From positions 1-35,428 of the forward strand of contig JAOUHF010000015.1 of assembly GCA_029865325.1 (NCBI GenBank): DNA of 35,428 nucleotides, written 5' to 3'. The notes under the pieces are model-generated. The model made no database searches. It was not told the DNA's origin and was given only the letters and a program-made list of their open reading frames with translations. Shown one piece after another: positions 7,535 to 15,102 of this stretch. The stretch comes from Thermoleophilia bacterium. GTDB lineage: Bacteria; Actinomycetota; Thermoleophilia; Gaiellales; Gaiellaceae. Within the stretch, counting starts at the first letter, position 1; each line of letters starts with the position of its first letter. The position numbers and the translations under genes are program-made.

Positions 7535-8692
7535 GTGCGCGAGCTATCGGACTATCGCGACGAGTTCCCGATCCTCTCGGCGACGACGTATCTCGCGAAC
7601 CACACGCTCGGCGCGATGCCGCGGAAGGCTGCCGACAGGCTGGCCGATTTCGCACGCATGTGGGCGGAGCGCGGCATCCGCTCGTGGGCCGAGGGCTGGT
7701 GGGAGGCGCCGATGCGCGTTGGTGACCAGATCGGCCGGATCATCGGCGCGCCGCCGACCTCCACCGTGATGCACCAGAACGTCGCCATCGCCGAGGCGAT
7801 CGCGCTGTCGTGCTTCCGACCTGTCGACCCGGCGCGAAACCGCGTCGTCTACGAGCGCGGAAACTTCCCCTCCGTTCGCTACCTCTACCAGGCGCAGCCC
7901 GACCTCGAAGTGGTCGTGTGCGAGGACGATGCGGAGATCGTCGAGCGAATCGACGAGAGGACGCTCCTCGTCCCGATGAGCCATGTGATCTTCAAGCAGG
8001 CCGAGATCCAGGACGTCGAACCCATCGTGCGGCGGGCGCACGAGGTGGGCGCCCACGTGATCCTCGACTGCTATCAGTCCGCGGGGATCGTTCCGCTCGA
8101 CGTCACCGCGCTCGACGTCGACTTCGCCGTGGGCGGCTCGGTCAAGTGGCTCTGCGGTGGGCCGGCGAATGGCTGGCTGTACGTCCGACCCGATCTTGCC
8201 GAGCGCCTCCAGCCGACGTACACGGGCTGGCAGGCGCATGCGCGACCGTTCGGGTTCGAGGAGGAGATGGACTACGCGGCGGGCGCGACCCGCTTCCTTA
8301 CCGGCACTCCGAATCCCGCCGCCCACTACGCCGGGACGGCCGGCTATGACCTGATCGAGGAGGTTGGAGTCTCTCGGATCCGCGAGAACTCGTTGCGCCA
8401 GACGCAGCTGCTCATCGATCATGCGGACGCAGCCGGGTTCGAGCTTCACAGTCCGCGAGATCCCGTCCGTCGTGGAGGCAGCGTCACGATTGCCGTTCCC
8501 GAGGCGGCTGCGGTCTACGCCGAGCTCGAGACACGTGGCGTTCTCGGCGACTTCCGACCGGGCGCAGGGATTCGGCTCGGACCGCACTTCTTCAACACGG
8601 ATGACGAGATCCGGTTCGCGGTCGAGCAGATCGCCGAGATCGCCGAGATCGGTGCCTACGAGCGCCAGGTAGGCGCCTCAGCATCTCACTGA
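7535..8692 (+). CDS. Kynureninase-like class V aminotransferase fold enzyme
   Basis: This 385-residue PLP enzyme has the class V arrangement: PMSHVIFKQAEIQD corresponds to the kynureninase substrate and cofactor segment, AHVILDCYQSAGIVPLD contains the PLP-binding Asp, and GGSVKWLCGGP holds the Schiff-base lysine. The following GWLYVRPDL also resembles kynureninase. If it is a true kynureninase it cleaves kynurenine to anthranilate and alanine, but no other tryptophan-degradation gene is nearby, so desulfurase-like or other C-N/C-C lyase activity is possible. Translation starts at a GTG 32 bases from the divergent carboxypeptidase start, which suggests a shared promoter and perhaps joint use in peptide or amino-acid breakdown. 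A palindromic repeat follows its stop. Confidence 0.7.
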   Translation: MRELSDYRDEFPILSATTYLANHTLGAMPRKAADRLADFARMWAERGIRSWAEGWWEAPMRVGDQIGRIIGAPPTSTVMHQNVAIAEAIALSCFRPVDPARNRVVYERGNFPSVRYLYQAQPDLEVVVCEDDAEIVERIDERTLLVPMSHVIFKQAEIQDVEPIVRRAHEVGAHVILDCYQSAGIVPLDVTALDVDFAVGGSVKWLCGGPANGWLYVRPDLAERLQPTYTGWQAHARPFGFEEEMDYAAGATRFLTGTPNPAAHYAGTAGYDLIEEVGVSRIRENSLRQTQLLIDHADAAGFELHSPRDPVRRGGSVTIAVPEAAAVYAELETRGVLGDFRPGAGIRLGPHFFNTDDEIRFAVEQIAEIAEIGAYERQVGASASH

Positions 8693-8703
8693 GCGGCCAG
8701 CTC

Positions 8704-8747
8704 CAAGGTCTGGCTTCAGCCAGACCCTGGACTTGTCGATGCCGGAC
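8704..8747. repeat. Diverged palindromic repeat of the GGTCTGACC family
   Basis: GGTCTGGC and GCCAGACC form a perfect 8-bp stem around the loop TTCA, extended outward by CCA/TGG with one mismatch. The right-hand part (CAGACCCTGGACTTGTCGAT, then GCCGGAC) lines up with the right-hand part of the repeats near 13.7 and 20.1 kb (CAGACCCC, then TGTCCGATSCGGAC). I read it as a degenerate member of the same family. It sits between the kynureninase-like stop and the PucR-type start and could also end transcription. Confidence 0.5.
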
Positions 8748-8765
8748 GTCATACGATCACGCTCG

Positions 8766-10427
8766 ATGTCGCTGCAAACGAGCGAGAAGTTCCTGCACGA
8801 GATCGTCTCGACAGTCTCGTCGTCGCTCGAGCTCAAAGAGGTTCTGCGGTCCGTCGTGCGGCTGATGTCGGAGGCCAGCGGTGTCCACGCGTGCTTTGCA
8901 TACCTGGTCGAGGAAGACGGTACGCGGCTCGTGCTTCGTGCAGCATCGTCTCCGTACGAGCGTCAAGTTGGCAAGGTCGCCTTCGAGCGGGGCGAGAGCC
9001 TCGCTTGGTGGGCTGCGGAGCACGGCGAGCCGGCCTTCATCCGTGACAACGCACTCGCAGACCCACGCACGAAGTACGTCCCGGAGCTCGAGGAGGAACG
9101 GTTCCAGTCGTTGCTCGCGGTGCCGATCGTCGATCGTGCCGGAGAGGCGATCGGCGTGATCACCGCCCATACCGAGGCTCCGCGAGAGTTCTCGGACGAC
9201 GAGGTCGACTTCCTCGTGACGTCTTCGTCGCTCGTCGCGGGAGCGATCGAGAACGCTCATCTCTACGAGGAGACGCGGCGGCGTGTGTCCGAGCTCGAGC
9301 AGCTCACGGAGCTCGGGGAAGCGATCGCGCGCGCGGAGGTGCTCGGCGACCTGTTGGAAGCGGTTGTCGCCGACGCTCGCCCACTTCTCGCAGCCCGCGC
9401 CTGCCATGTCTACCTCCTCGACCCTGCGCGCGAGGAGCTGTACCGGAAGGCAAGTGACCCCGAGGGGGGGAATGCACGTCAGACACTCGGACTTGCCGAG
9501 CTCGGCCCGGAGCTAGCGCGGGGCGGCCGGAGCACGCGTCTCGCAATCCCGCTCGTCGTCAACGATGAGCTCATCGGGCTTCTCGTGGCGGAGGGCAGCG
9601 CGCGGGTTGAGCTCGGTCGCGCCGTCGCCAGCCAGGTCGCCGTCGCCGTCAAGAAGATCCAGGTGATCGAGCAGCTCGCGGAGAAGAACCTGATCAAGGA
9701 CTTCTTCGAGGAGCTCGCCGGTGGTCGGCCGCGCGGCGACCTCGAAGGTCGGGCTGCGCGCCTCGGCTGCGATCTCGACCAGCGTCACGTCGTTCTCGTC
9801 GTGGAGCCGTCGAGCGAGCCGCTCGAGCGGGCGCTTCGGAACGCAGCGCCGGGATCGCTCTTCGATCGCCGGGACGATTCGCTTCGCGCGCTCGTCAAGC
9901 TGGCGAGCGCGTCCGGCGACGCCTTTCTCGAGCGTATCCGCCGCGCACATGCCGAGATCGAGCCGCCTGTCTCCGTCGGCGTCTCGAGCGTCTGCCAGGG
10001 AGAGGCCGCGTTCGCCGACGGCTTCGCCGAGGCGCAGCAGGCGCTCCTGGGCACGGTCGTGCTCAAGGGGAAGCCCGCTGTCCTCAGCTACGAGGAGCTC
10101 GGCGCATACAAGTACCTCCTCCGGATCGCGGTCGACGGCGGCGTACGAGACGCGACCGTAGACGCGGTTTCGAACCTCGCCGAGTACGACGCTCAACGCG
10201 GCGCGCAGCTCGTGGCGACGTTGGAGGAGTTCCTCCGCCGACACGGTTCCATCAGCGCGACGTCCGAGGCGCTCTACGTCCATCCGAACACCCTTCGCCA
10301 GCGGTTGCGGCGGATCGGAGAGCTCTCTGGCCTCGACCTGCGCAAGGACGACTGGCTGCTGATCGAGATCGCCGTGAAGATGGTCAAGCTCCAACAAACT
10401 CTCGGAGCAGCCAAAACGCACACATAG
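8766..10427 (+). CDS. GAF domain / PucR-type transcriptional regulator
   Basis: This protein of 553 residues (from the ATG at 8766) has an N-terminal GAF sensor domain (about residues 10-165, including FQSLLAVPIVDRAGEAIGVI), a helical linker, a second GAF-like region (about 185-310) and a C-terminal PucR helix-turn-helix (HPNTLRQRLRRIGELSGLDL) that recognises DNA. The frame is open to a TTG at 8733 with another ATG at 8739, but those lie in the palindromic repeat. PucR/CdaR-type proteins often activate nitrogen or amine catabolic genes in response to a small ligand. It is the last gene before gmaS in the same direction, with an 87-base gap, so control of the methylamine genes is a reasonable inference; no ligand is evident. 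Confidence 0.78.
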   Translation: MSLQTSEKFLHEIVSTVSSSLELKEVLRSVVRLMSEASGVHACFAYLVEEDGTRLVLRAASSPYERQVGKVAFERGESLAWWAAEHGEPAFIRDNALADPRTKYVPELEEERFQSLLAVPIVDRAGEAIGVITAHTEAPREFSDDEVDFLVTSSSLVAGAIENAHLYEETRRRVSELEQLTELGEAIARAEVLGDLLEAVVADARPLLAARACHVYLLDPAREELYRKASDPEGGNARQTLGLAELGPELARGGRSTRLAIPLVVNDELIGLLVAEGSARVELGRAVASQVAVAVKKIQVIEQLAEKNLIKDFFEELAGGRPRGDLEGRAARLGCDLDQRHVVLVVEPSSEPLERALRNAAPGSLFDRRDDSLRALVKLASASGDAFLERIRRAHAEIEPPVSVGVSSVCQGEAAFADGFAEAQQALLGTVVLKGKPAVLSYEELGAYKYLLRIAVDGGVRDATVDAVSNLAEYDAQRGAQLVATLEEFLRRHGSISATSEALYVHPNTLRQRLRRIGELSGLDLRKDDWLLIEIAVKMVKLQQTLGAAKTHT

Positions 10428-10434
10428 CGGCTGA

Positions 10435-10457
10435 GAAGGTGTGGAACCCGCACCTTC
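10435..10457 (+). terminator. Hairpin between the PucR-type gene and gmaS
   Basis: GAAGGTGTGG pairs with CCGCACCTTC (nine Watson-Crick pairs and one G-T) around a three-base loop, starting seven bases after the regulator stop. No T-run follows, so termination would be weak or Rho-assisted. It could instead act as a processing or stability element that separates regulator and gmaS expression. Confidence 0.4.
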
Positions 10458-10514
10458 ATTCCGGGGTCGCCGGATGGTAGGCGTATGCCTTCGACGTCAG
10501 AGGGAGGCGCAGCA

Positions 10515-11882
10515 ATGGGTGGTACGGCGACAGCCGACTCGATCTGGAAGGACATGGAGAAGCGGGGCGTGGAGTTCGTGTTCGCGCAGTTCGTCGACAT
10601 GTCTGCGCGGCCGAGCGCAAAGCTCGTACCGGTGGGATCGCGCGAGGCCTTCGACGGCCTGCTCGAGGACGGTGCCGGCTTCGCGGGCTTCGCCGCCGGC
10701 GAGATCGGTCAGGTGCCGAGCGATCCCGACATCGCGGCGATACCGGACTTGGCGACGTATACGCCGGTCCCTTGGGAGGGGAACCTCGCCCGCTTCGCGT
10801 GCGACATCACAGTGGAAGGCGAGGAGTGGCCGTATTGCCCTCGCACGATTCTTCGCCGCATGATCGCCCGAGCGAAGGACAAAGGGTTCGAGTTCAAGAT
10901 GGGTCTCGAGCTCGAGTACTTCCTCGTCAGGCAGCGCGATGACGGGTCGATCGAGATCGCGGATCCGTACGACACACTCGAGAAGCCCTGTTACGACATG
11001 GCCGGCCTGACGCGCCGCTACGACTTCCTGACCACCGTCTCGCGCTACTGCAACGGCCTCGGCTGGGGCAACTACGCGAACGATCACGAGGACGCGAACG
11101 GCCAGTTCGAACAGAACATGACCTACGACGATGCCCTCGTGAGTTGTGATCGCGCGATCTTCTTTCGGTACATGGTGCACACGCTCGCGGAGCAAGACGG
11201 GATGATCGCCACGTTCATGCCCAAGCCGTTCTCCAACCTCACGGGCAACGGCTGCCACTTCCACATGTCGCTCTGGGACGGCGAGACCAACCTCTTCCTG
11301 GACGAGTCGGACCCGCGCGGGCTCGGACTCTCCGACACGGCATACGGGTTCATCGGAGGGCTGAAGACGCACGCGCGAGCAACGAGCGCGCTCACCGCCC
11401 CGACCGTCAACTCGTACAAACGCCTGAAGGTGGGGACCACGGCGAGTGGTGCGACGTGGTCACCGGTCTGGATCTCCTACGGCTACAACAACCGCACCCA
11501 GATGCTGCGGATCCCCGGCCCGGGTCGGATCGAGGATCGCACGATCGACGGCTCCTGCAACCCGTATCTCGCCGCAGCCGCCGTGCTCGCGGCCGGTCTG
11601 GACGGGATCGAGAACGGCCTCGACGCGGGTGAGCCCAACTCCGAGAACCTGTACTCGATCCCGTACGACACGCTGAAAGCTCGGGGCCTTGAGACGCTGC
11701 CGTCGAACCTCCTCGAGGCCACGACTGAGCTCGCGCAGGACGAGGCGCTTCGCGCCGGGTTGGGAGCGGTGCGAGACGAGGACTACGTCGACTACTTCAT
11801 TCGCGTCAAGCTCGACGAGTGGAACCGTTATCACGAGCAGGTCACGCCTTGGGAGATCCGCGAGTATCTGACCCGATTCTGA
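10515..11882 (+). CDS. gmaS: Gamma-glutamylmethylamide synthetase (glutamine synthetase family)
   Basis: This 455-residue ATP-dependent ligase belongs to the glutamine synthetase fold. Active-site segments are present: LELEYFL, the substrate/ammonium segment NGCHFHMSLWDG, and RIPGPGRIEDRTIDGSCNPY with the nucleotide and glutamate residues. In the NMG pathway this GlnT-like class joins methylamine to glutamate. I assign GmaS rather than housekeeping glutamine synthetase because mgsABC follow immediately and mgdABCD lie a little downstream; gamma-glutamylputrescine synthetase (PuuA) is the main alternative. I chose the ATG at 10515 because AGGGAGG lies eight bases before it; an in-frame ATG at 10485 lacks this. 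It is followed by an AT-rich leader and mgsA. Confidence 0.8.
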   Translation: MGGTATADSIWKDMEKRGVEFVFAQFVDMSARPSAKLVPVGSREAFDGLLEDGAGFAGFAAGEIGQVPSDPDIAAIPDLATYTPVPWEGNLARFACDITVEGEEWPYCPRTILRRMIARAKDKGFEFKMGLELEYFLVRQRDDGSIEIADPYDTLEKPCYDMAGLTRRYDFLTTVSRYCNGLGWGNYANDHEDANGQFEQNMTYDDALVSCDRAIFFRYMVHTLAEQDGMIATFMPKPFSNLTGNGCHFHMSLWDGETNLFLDESDPRGLGLSDTAYGFIGGLKTHARATSALTAPTVNSYKRLKVGTTASGATWSPVWISYGYNNRTQMLRIPGPGRIEDRTIDGSCNPYLAAAAVLAAGLDGIENGLDAGEPNSENLYSIPYDTLKARGLETLPSNLLEATTELAQDEALRAGLGAVRDEDYVDYFIRVKLDEWNRYHEQVTPWEIREYLTRF

Positions 11883-11972
11883 ACGTATGGAGAAAAGCTC
11901 CATATACGCAGGGGTGAATTCGTGACAAGAAAGGCTTTTCAAGTAGCTGTCATATGTAGATTCTTTCCATAG
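11883..11972 (+). promoter_or_regulatory. AT-rich leader before mgsA with alternative pairings
   Basis: This 90-base gap is visibly richer in A/T than the genes around it. TATGGAG (11886-11892) can pair with CTCCATA (11898-11904). GAAAAGC (11892-11898), overlapping that hairpin, can instead pair with GCTTTTC (11934-11940). TATGGA can also pair with TCCATA at 11966-11971, directly before the mgsA start codon. The three pairings exclude one another. No purine-rich ribosome binding site precedes the mgsA ATG. A promoter, an attenuator or a translational switch is possible; the sequence alone does not decide. Confidence 0.35.
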
Positions 11973-12878
11973 ATGTGTGGGATCGTCGGACTCTTCGCGA
12001 AGTCGCCTGAGGTCGAGGAGCACCTCGGCGCGCACCTCGGCGCGATGCTCGTCCAGATGTCGAGCCGCGGCCCCGACTCGGCGGGCGTCGCCGTCTACCG
12101 CGACGCGGCCCCGAGCGGCTGGAGCAAGCTCACGCTCTACTCACCGAATCCGCACGAGCACTGGGGCGCGGTCATGGACGGACTCCGCGACGCGTTCGGC
12201 GGCTGCGACGAGCCCTCGATCCGCGCCAGCCATGCCGTTCTCGTGGTGGAAGCCGACGCAGCCGGAGCCGAGGGCTGGGTGCGGTCGAATCGACCGGACC
12301 TGCGCGTGATGAGTGCAGGCGAGGTCATCGAGATCTACAAGGAGACAGGCCTGCCGGAGGAGTTCGCCGCCGCGTTTCAGCTCGAGGACTTCAAGGGCAC
12401 GCATGCGCTCGGGCATACGCGCATGGCGACGGAGAGCCGAGTCACCACGGAGGGGTCCCACCCGTTCTCCACCGGGCTCGACCTCTGCCTCGTCCACAAC
12501 GGCTCGCTCTCGAATCACAACCGATTGCGCGAGAACCTTCGACGAGAGGGCATCGAGTTCCAGACCGAGAACGACACCGAGGTTGCGGCCGGGTACCTCG
12601 CGTGGCGACTGCGTGAGGGCGCGACGCTCCAGCAGGCGCTCGAAGGCTGTCTGACCGATCTCGACGGCTTCTACACGTTCGCCGTCGGCACCGCGGACGG
12701 ATTCGCCGTGTTGCGCGACCCGATCGCGTGCAAGCCGGCGGTTCTGGCCGAGACCGGGGACTGGGTGGCGATGTCGTCTGAATGGCGCTCGATAGCGGTT
12801 CTCCCCGGTGCAGCCAGTGCACGCGCGTGGGAGCCGGAGCCCGGAGTCGTCTACGCCTGGGAGAAATCGAGGGTCTGA
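11973..12878 (+). CDS. mgsA: N-methylglutamate synthase subunit A (class II glutamine amidotransferase domain; GlxB)
   Basis: This 301-residue protein is a stand-alone Ntn-type glutamine amidotransferase domain. It starts MCGIVGLF, so Cys2 becomes the N-terminal nucleophile after Met removal. Further landmarks are SSRGPDSAGVAVY, GHTRMATES, HPFS, VHNGSLSNHN (oxyanion Asn) and ENDTEVAA. In the NMG pathway this subunit would release methylamine from gamma-glutamylmethylamide for use by the synthase subunits. The position of the catalytic Cys fixes the start, although no clear ribosome binding site precedes it. Its stop overlaps the mgsB start as TGATG. The same protein is called GlxB in rhizobia. 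Confidence 0.82.
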   Translation: MCGIVGLFAKSPEVEEHLGAHLGAMLVQMSSRGPDSAGVAVYRDAAPSGWSKLTLYSPNPHEHWGAVMDGLRDAFGGCDEPSIRASHAVLVVEADAAGAEGWVRSNRPDLRVMSAGEVIEIYKETGLPEEFAAAFQLEDFKGTHALGHTRMATESRVTTEGSHPFSTGLDLCLVHNGSLSNHNRLRENLRREGIEFQTENDTEVAAGYLAWRLREGATLQQALEGCLTDLDGFYTFAVGTADGFAVLRDPIACKPAVLAETGDWVAMSSEWRSIAVLPGAASARAWEPEPGVVYAWEKSRV

Positions 12879-13594
12879 TGGCGGTGGTCGCCTCCGAGAC
12901 CGCCGAGCTCGAGGTCGTTGACCTCTCGACGACATCCGTACGCGAGCTCAACCAGCGTCTGCACCACCTCGCCGGCGGAGCCCCCGGGCCGCGGGGCTTC
13001 CGGATCCTCAACCCGAGCGGCGCGCATGCACTTGCGTGTGGACTCGACGCCGAGATCGACGTCGAGATCGAGGGTCACGTGGGCTACTACTGCGCGGGGA
13101 TGAACAAGCTCGCGACGGTGCGAGTCCACGGCAACGCGTCCACCGGGATCGCCGAGAACCTCATGTCGGGTCGTGTCGTCGTGGAAGGGAACGTGAGCCA
13201 GTCCGCGGGCGCGACGGGCCGGGGCGGCCTCCTCGTCGTTCGCGGTGATGCGTCATCCCGCTGCGGGATCTCGATGAAGGGGATCGACATCGTCGTGGGG
13301 GGCTCGGTCGGCCACATGAGCGCGTTCATGGCGCAGACCGGCTGTCTCGTCGTCTGCGGAGACGCGGGCGACGCTCTCGGTGACTCGATCTACGAGGCGC
13401 GGCTCTACATTCGCGGCTCGGTCGCTGGCCTCGGCGCCGACTGCATCGAGAAGGAGATGCGTGAGGAGCACGTCACGCAGGTCGCGGGCCTGCTCGAAGC
13501 TTCGGGGATCGACGCCGACGCGTCCGACTTCCGGCGCTACGGCTCGGCGCGCCAGCTCTACAACTTCAAGATCGACAACGCGGGCGCGTACTGA
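12878..13594 (+). CDS. mgsB: N-methylglutamate synthase subunit B (GXGXG domain; GlxC)
   Basis: This 238-residue protein corresponds to the C-terminal right-handed beta-helix (GXGXG) domain of glutamate synthase large subunit. It has repeating strands such as GRVVVEGNVSQSAGATGRGG and IVVGGSVGHMSAFMAQTG. In glutamate synthase this domain braces the amidotransferase and synthase sites; here it would be the structural subunit of MgsABC. The start at 12878 overlaps the mgsA stop as TGATG. Its last residues, KIDNAGAY, and its stop lie in an 83-bp segment that is tandemly duplicated, so the same C-terminal codons occur again 83 bases downstream. The final TGATG starts a 27-codon minicistron instead of mgsC itself. 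Confidence 0.82.
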   Translation: MAVVASETAELEVVDLSTTSVRELNQRLHHLAGGAPGPRGFRILNPSGAHALACGLDAEIDVEIEGHVGYYCAGMNKLATVRVHGNASTGIAENLMSGRVVVEGNVSQSAGATGRGGLLVVRGDASSRCGISMKGIDIVVGGSVGHMSAFMAQTGCLVVCGDAGDALGDSIYEARLYIRGSVAGLGADCIEKEMREEHVTQVAGLLEASGIDADASDFRRYGSARQLYNFKIDNAGAY

Positions 13595-13733
13595 TGTCCA
13601 TCGAGGACAATTCAAGGGTCAGACCCGGGGTCAGACCCCGGGGCATGTCCAAGATCGACAACGCGGGCGCGTACTGATGTCCATCGAGGACAATTCAGGG
13701 GTCAGACCCGGGGTCAGACCCCGGGGCATGTCC
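13568..13733 (+). repeat. 83-bp direct tandem duplication at the mgsB-mgsC junction
   Basis: Copy 1 (13568-13650) and copy 2 (13651-13733) differ at one base (TTCAAGGG versus TTCAGGGG). Each holds the last codons of mgsB, its TGATG overlap with the next start, the first codons of mgsC and a GGGTCAGACCC palindromic repeat ending in GGCATGTCC. The unit is 83 bases, one less than 28 codons, which is exactly what keeps each TGATG coupling in register. The near identity suggests a recent event, possibly by slippage or recombination at the repeat. Confidence 0.9.
13594..13677 (+). CDS. 27-codon minicistron made by the tandem duplication
   Basis: The ATG at 13594 overlaps the mgsB stop as TGATG and opens a frame that ends with TGA at 13675-13677, again overlapping the next ATG as TGATG. 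The product would join the first 17 residues of the mgsC reading frame (MSIEDNSRVRPGVRPRG) to the duplicated end of MgsB (MSKIDNAGAY). It is best read as a by-product of the duplication, not a functional peptide. It may matter as a translational relay: ribosomes leaving mgsB must translate it to reach the mgsC start at 13677. Confidence 0.5.
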   Translation: MSIEDNSRVRPGVRPRGMSKIDNAGAY

Positions 13734-13742
13734 GATGCGGAC
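13615..13742. repeat. Two copies of a GGGGTCAGACCCC palindromic repeat in the mgsC 5' region
   Basis: Within each duplicated unit are two tandem cores: 13615-13626 and 13627-13639 in the first, 13698-13709 and 13710-13722 in the second. The second unit runs on into TGTCCGATGCGGAC (13729-13742), which matches the end of the repeat at 20.1 kb (TGTCCGATCCGGAC) and contains the small inverted repeat GTCCG/CGGAC. The cores can fold on themselves or with each other. The element is translated as part of MgsC if the 13677 start is used. It looks like a REP/BIME-type interspersed repeat. Confidence 0.75.
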
Positions 13743-15065
13743 CGCGAACGACCCTGGGGGCTCCGCGAGTCGTACCTTTTCGACCGGAACGTCATCGCGG
13801 AGATCCAGCGAGCTGCGCGCGAAGGCATCTACGACATCCGCGGGTTCGGCGCCAAGCGGCGGCTCCCGCACTTCGACGACCTCCTCTTCCTGGGCGCCAG
13901 CGTCTCTCGTTATCCGCTCGAGGGGTACCGCGAGAAGTGCGCGACCGACGTCGTCCTCGGTACCCGCTTTGCGAAGAAGCCACTCGAGCTGAAGATCCCG
14001 GTGACGATCGCCGGCATGAGCTTCGGCGCGCTCTCCGCGCCGGCAAAGGAGGCTCTCGGGCGCGGCGCCACCGAGGTCGGCACGTCGACCACGACGGGCG
14101 ACGGCGGGATGACGAACGAGGAGCGCGAGCACTCGAAGACGCTCGTGTACCAGCTCCTCCCCTCGCGCTACGGCATGAACCCGGACGACCTCCGGCGAGC
14201 TGACGCGATCGAGGTCGTCGTCGGTCAGGGCGCCAAGCCGGGCGGCGGCGGAATGCTCCTCGGCCACAAGATCTCCGATCGCGTCGCCGAGATGCGCAGC
14301 CTCCCCAAGGGCATCGACCAGCGAAGCGCGTCGCGCCATCCCGACTGGACCGGTCCGGACGACCTCGAGATCAAGATCCAGGAGCTCCGCGAGATCACCG
14401 ATTGGGAGAAGCCGATCTTCGTCAAGGTCGGCGCGACGCGGACGTACTACGACGTGCAGCTCGCCGTGAAGGCGGGTGCTGACGTGATCGTGGTCGACGG
14501 CATGCAGGGCGGCACCGCAGCCACGCAGGACGTCTTCATCGAGCACGTCGGGATCCCGACGCTTCCCGCGACTCGGATCGCAGCCGACACGCTCCAGGAG
14601 CTAGGGATGCACCGGAAAGTGCAGCTCATAGTGTCAGGTGGCATCCGGGGTGGGGCGGACGTCGCGAAGGCGCTCGCTCTCGGTGCCGATGCCGTGTCGA
14701 TCGGGACGGCGGCACTCATCGCGATGGGCGACAACAGCCCCGAGTACGAGGAGCAGTATCGAAAGATCGGGAGTTCGGCCGGGTTCTACGACGACTACCA
14801 GGCGGGTCGCGACCCCGCCGGGATCTCGACGCAGGACGACGAGCTCGCTGCTCGCTTCGACCCGGTTGTCGGCGGGCACAAGGTCGCGAACTACCTGCGC
14901 GTCTTGACTCTCGAGGCGCAGACCCTTGCCCGCGCGTGCGGCAAGTCGCACGTCCACAACCTCGAGCCGGAGGATCTCGTCGCGCTCACGGTCGAGGCGG
15001 CGGCGATGGCCAAGGTTCCCCTGGCCGGAACCGACTGGATTCCCGGCTCTAACGGCTCGTTGTAA
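13677..15065 (+). CDS. mgsC: N-methylglutamate synthase subunit C (FMN-binding glutamate synthase domain; GlxD)
   Basis: This protein of up to 462 residues is the FMN-binding (beta/alpha)8 synthase domain of the glutamate synthase family. Segments include PVTIAGMSFGALSAPAKEAL, GAKPGGGGMLLGHKIS, PIFVKVGATRTYYD, VVDGMQGGTAATQ and GGIRGGADVAKALALGADAV. It would combine methylamine from MgsA with 2-oxoglutarate units to make N-methylglutamate. The C-terminal ACGKSHVHNLEPEDL segment has only one cysteine, so the 3Fe-4S cluster of true glutamate synthase is probably not built the same way. Two starts are possible: ATG 13677 (coupled, translating the palindromic repeat as VRPGVRPRG) or ATG 13728 (MSDADRERPWG) after it. 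Homology begins around ERPWGLRES, so the shorter form would be complete. Confidence 0.83.
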   Translation: MSIEDNSGVRPGVRPRGMSDADRERPWGLRESYLFDRNVIAEIQRAAREGIYDIRGFGAKRRLPHFDDLLFLGASVSRYPLEGYREKCATDVVLGTRFAKKPLELKIPVTIAGMSFGALSAPAKEALGRGATEVGTSTTTGDGGMTNEEREHSKTLVYQLLPSRYGMNPDDLRRADAIEVVVGQGAKPGGGGMLLGHKISDRVAEMRSLPKGIDQRSASRHPDWTGPDDLEIKIQELREITDWEKPIFVKVGATRTYYDVQLAVKAGADVIVVDGMQGGTAATQDVFIEHVGIPTLPATRIAADTLQELGMHRKVQLIVSGGIRGGADVAKALALGADAVSIGTAALIAMGDNSPEYEEQYRKIGSSAGFYDDYQAGRDPAGISTQDDELAARFDPVVGGHKVANYLRVLTLEAQTLARACGKSHVHNLEPEDLVALTVEAAAMAKVPLAGTDWIPGSNGSL

Positions 15066-15075
15066 GCGGAGTGCG

Positions 15076-15097
15076 CCCGAGCTACTGATCGGGTTTT
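15076..15097 (+). terminator. Possible intrinsic terminator after mgsC
   Basis: CCCGA and TCGGG can pair around an eight-base loop and are followed directly by TTTT. The stem is only five base pairs, so the signal is weak. It lies between the mgsC stop and the end of the convergent PEP-mutase-family gene, where a terminator is expected. Confidence 0.4.
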
Positions 15098-15102
15098 GGG
15101 GG

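Noticed and set aside
10515-11882. Housekeeping glutamine synthetase
   Set aside because: The neighbourhood of stand-alone glutamate-synthase-like subunits and the methyl-amine dehydrogenase complex fits GmaS. No glnE, glnB or second GS gene is nearby.
13615-13722. GGGGTCAGACCCC cores as intrinsic terminators
   Set aside because: They lie inside an operon and within reading frames, no T-run follows, and downstream genes are translationally coupled.
13615-13742. CRISPR array
   Set aside because: Only two adjacent copies exist, without spacers of regular length, and no cas gene is present.
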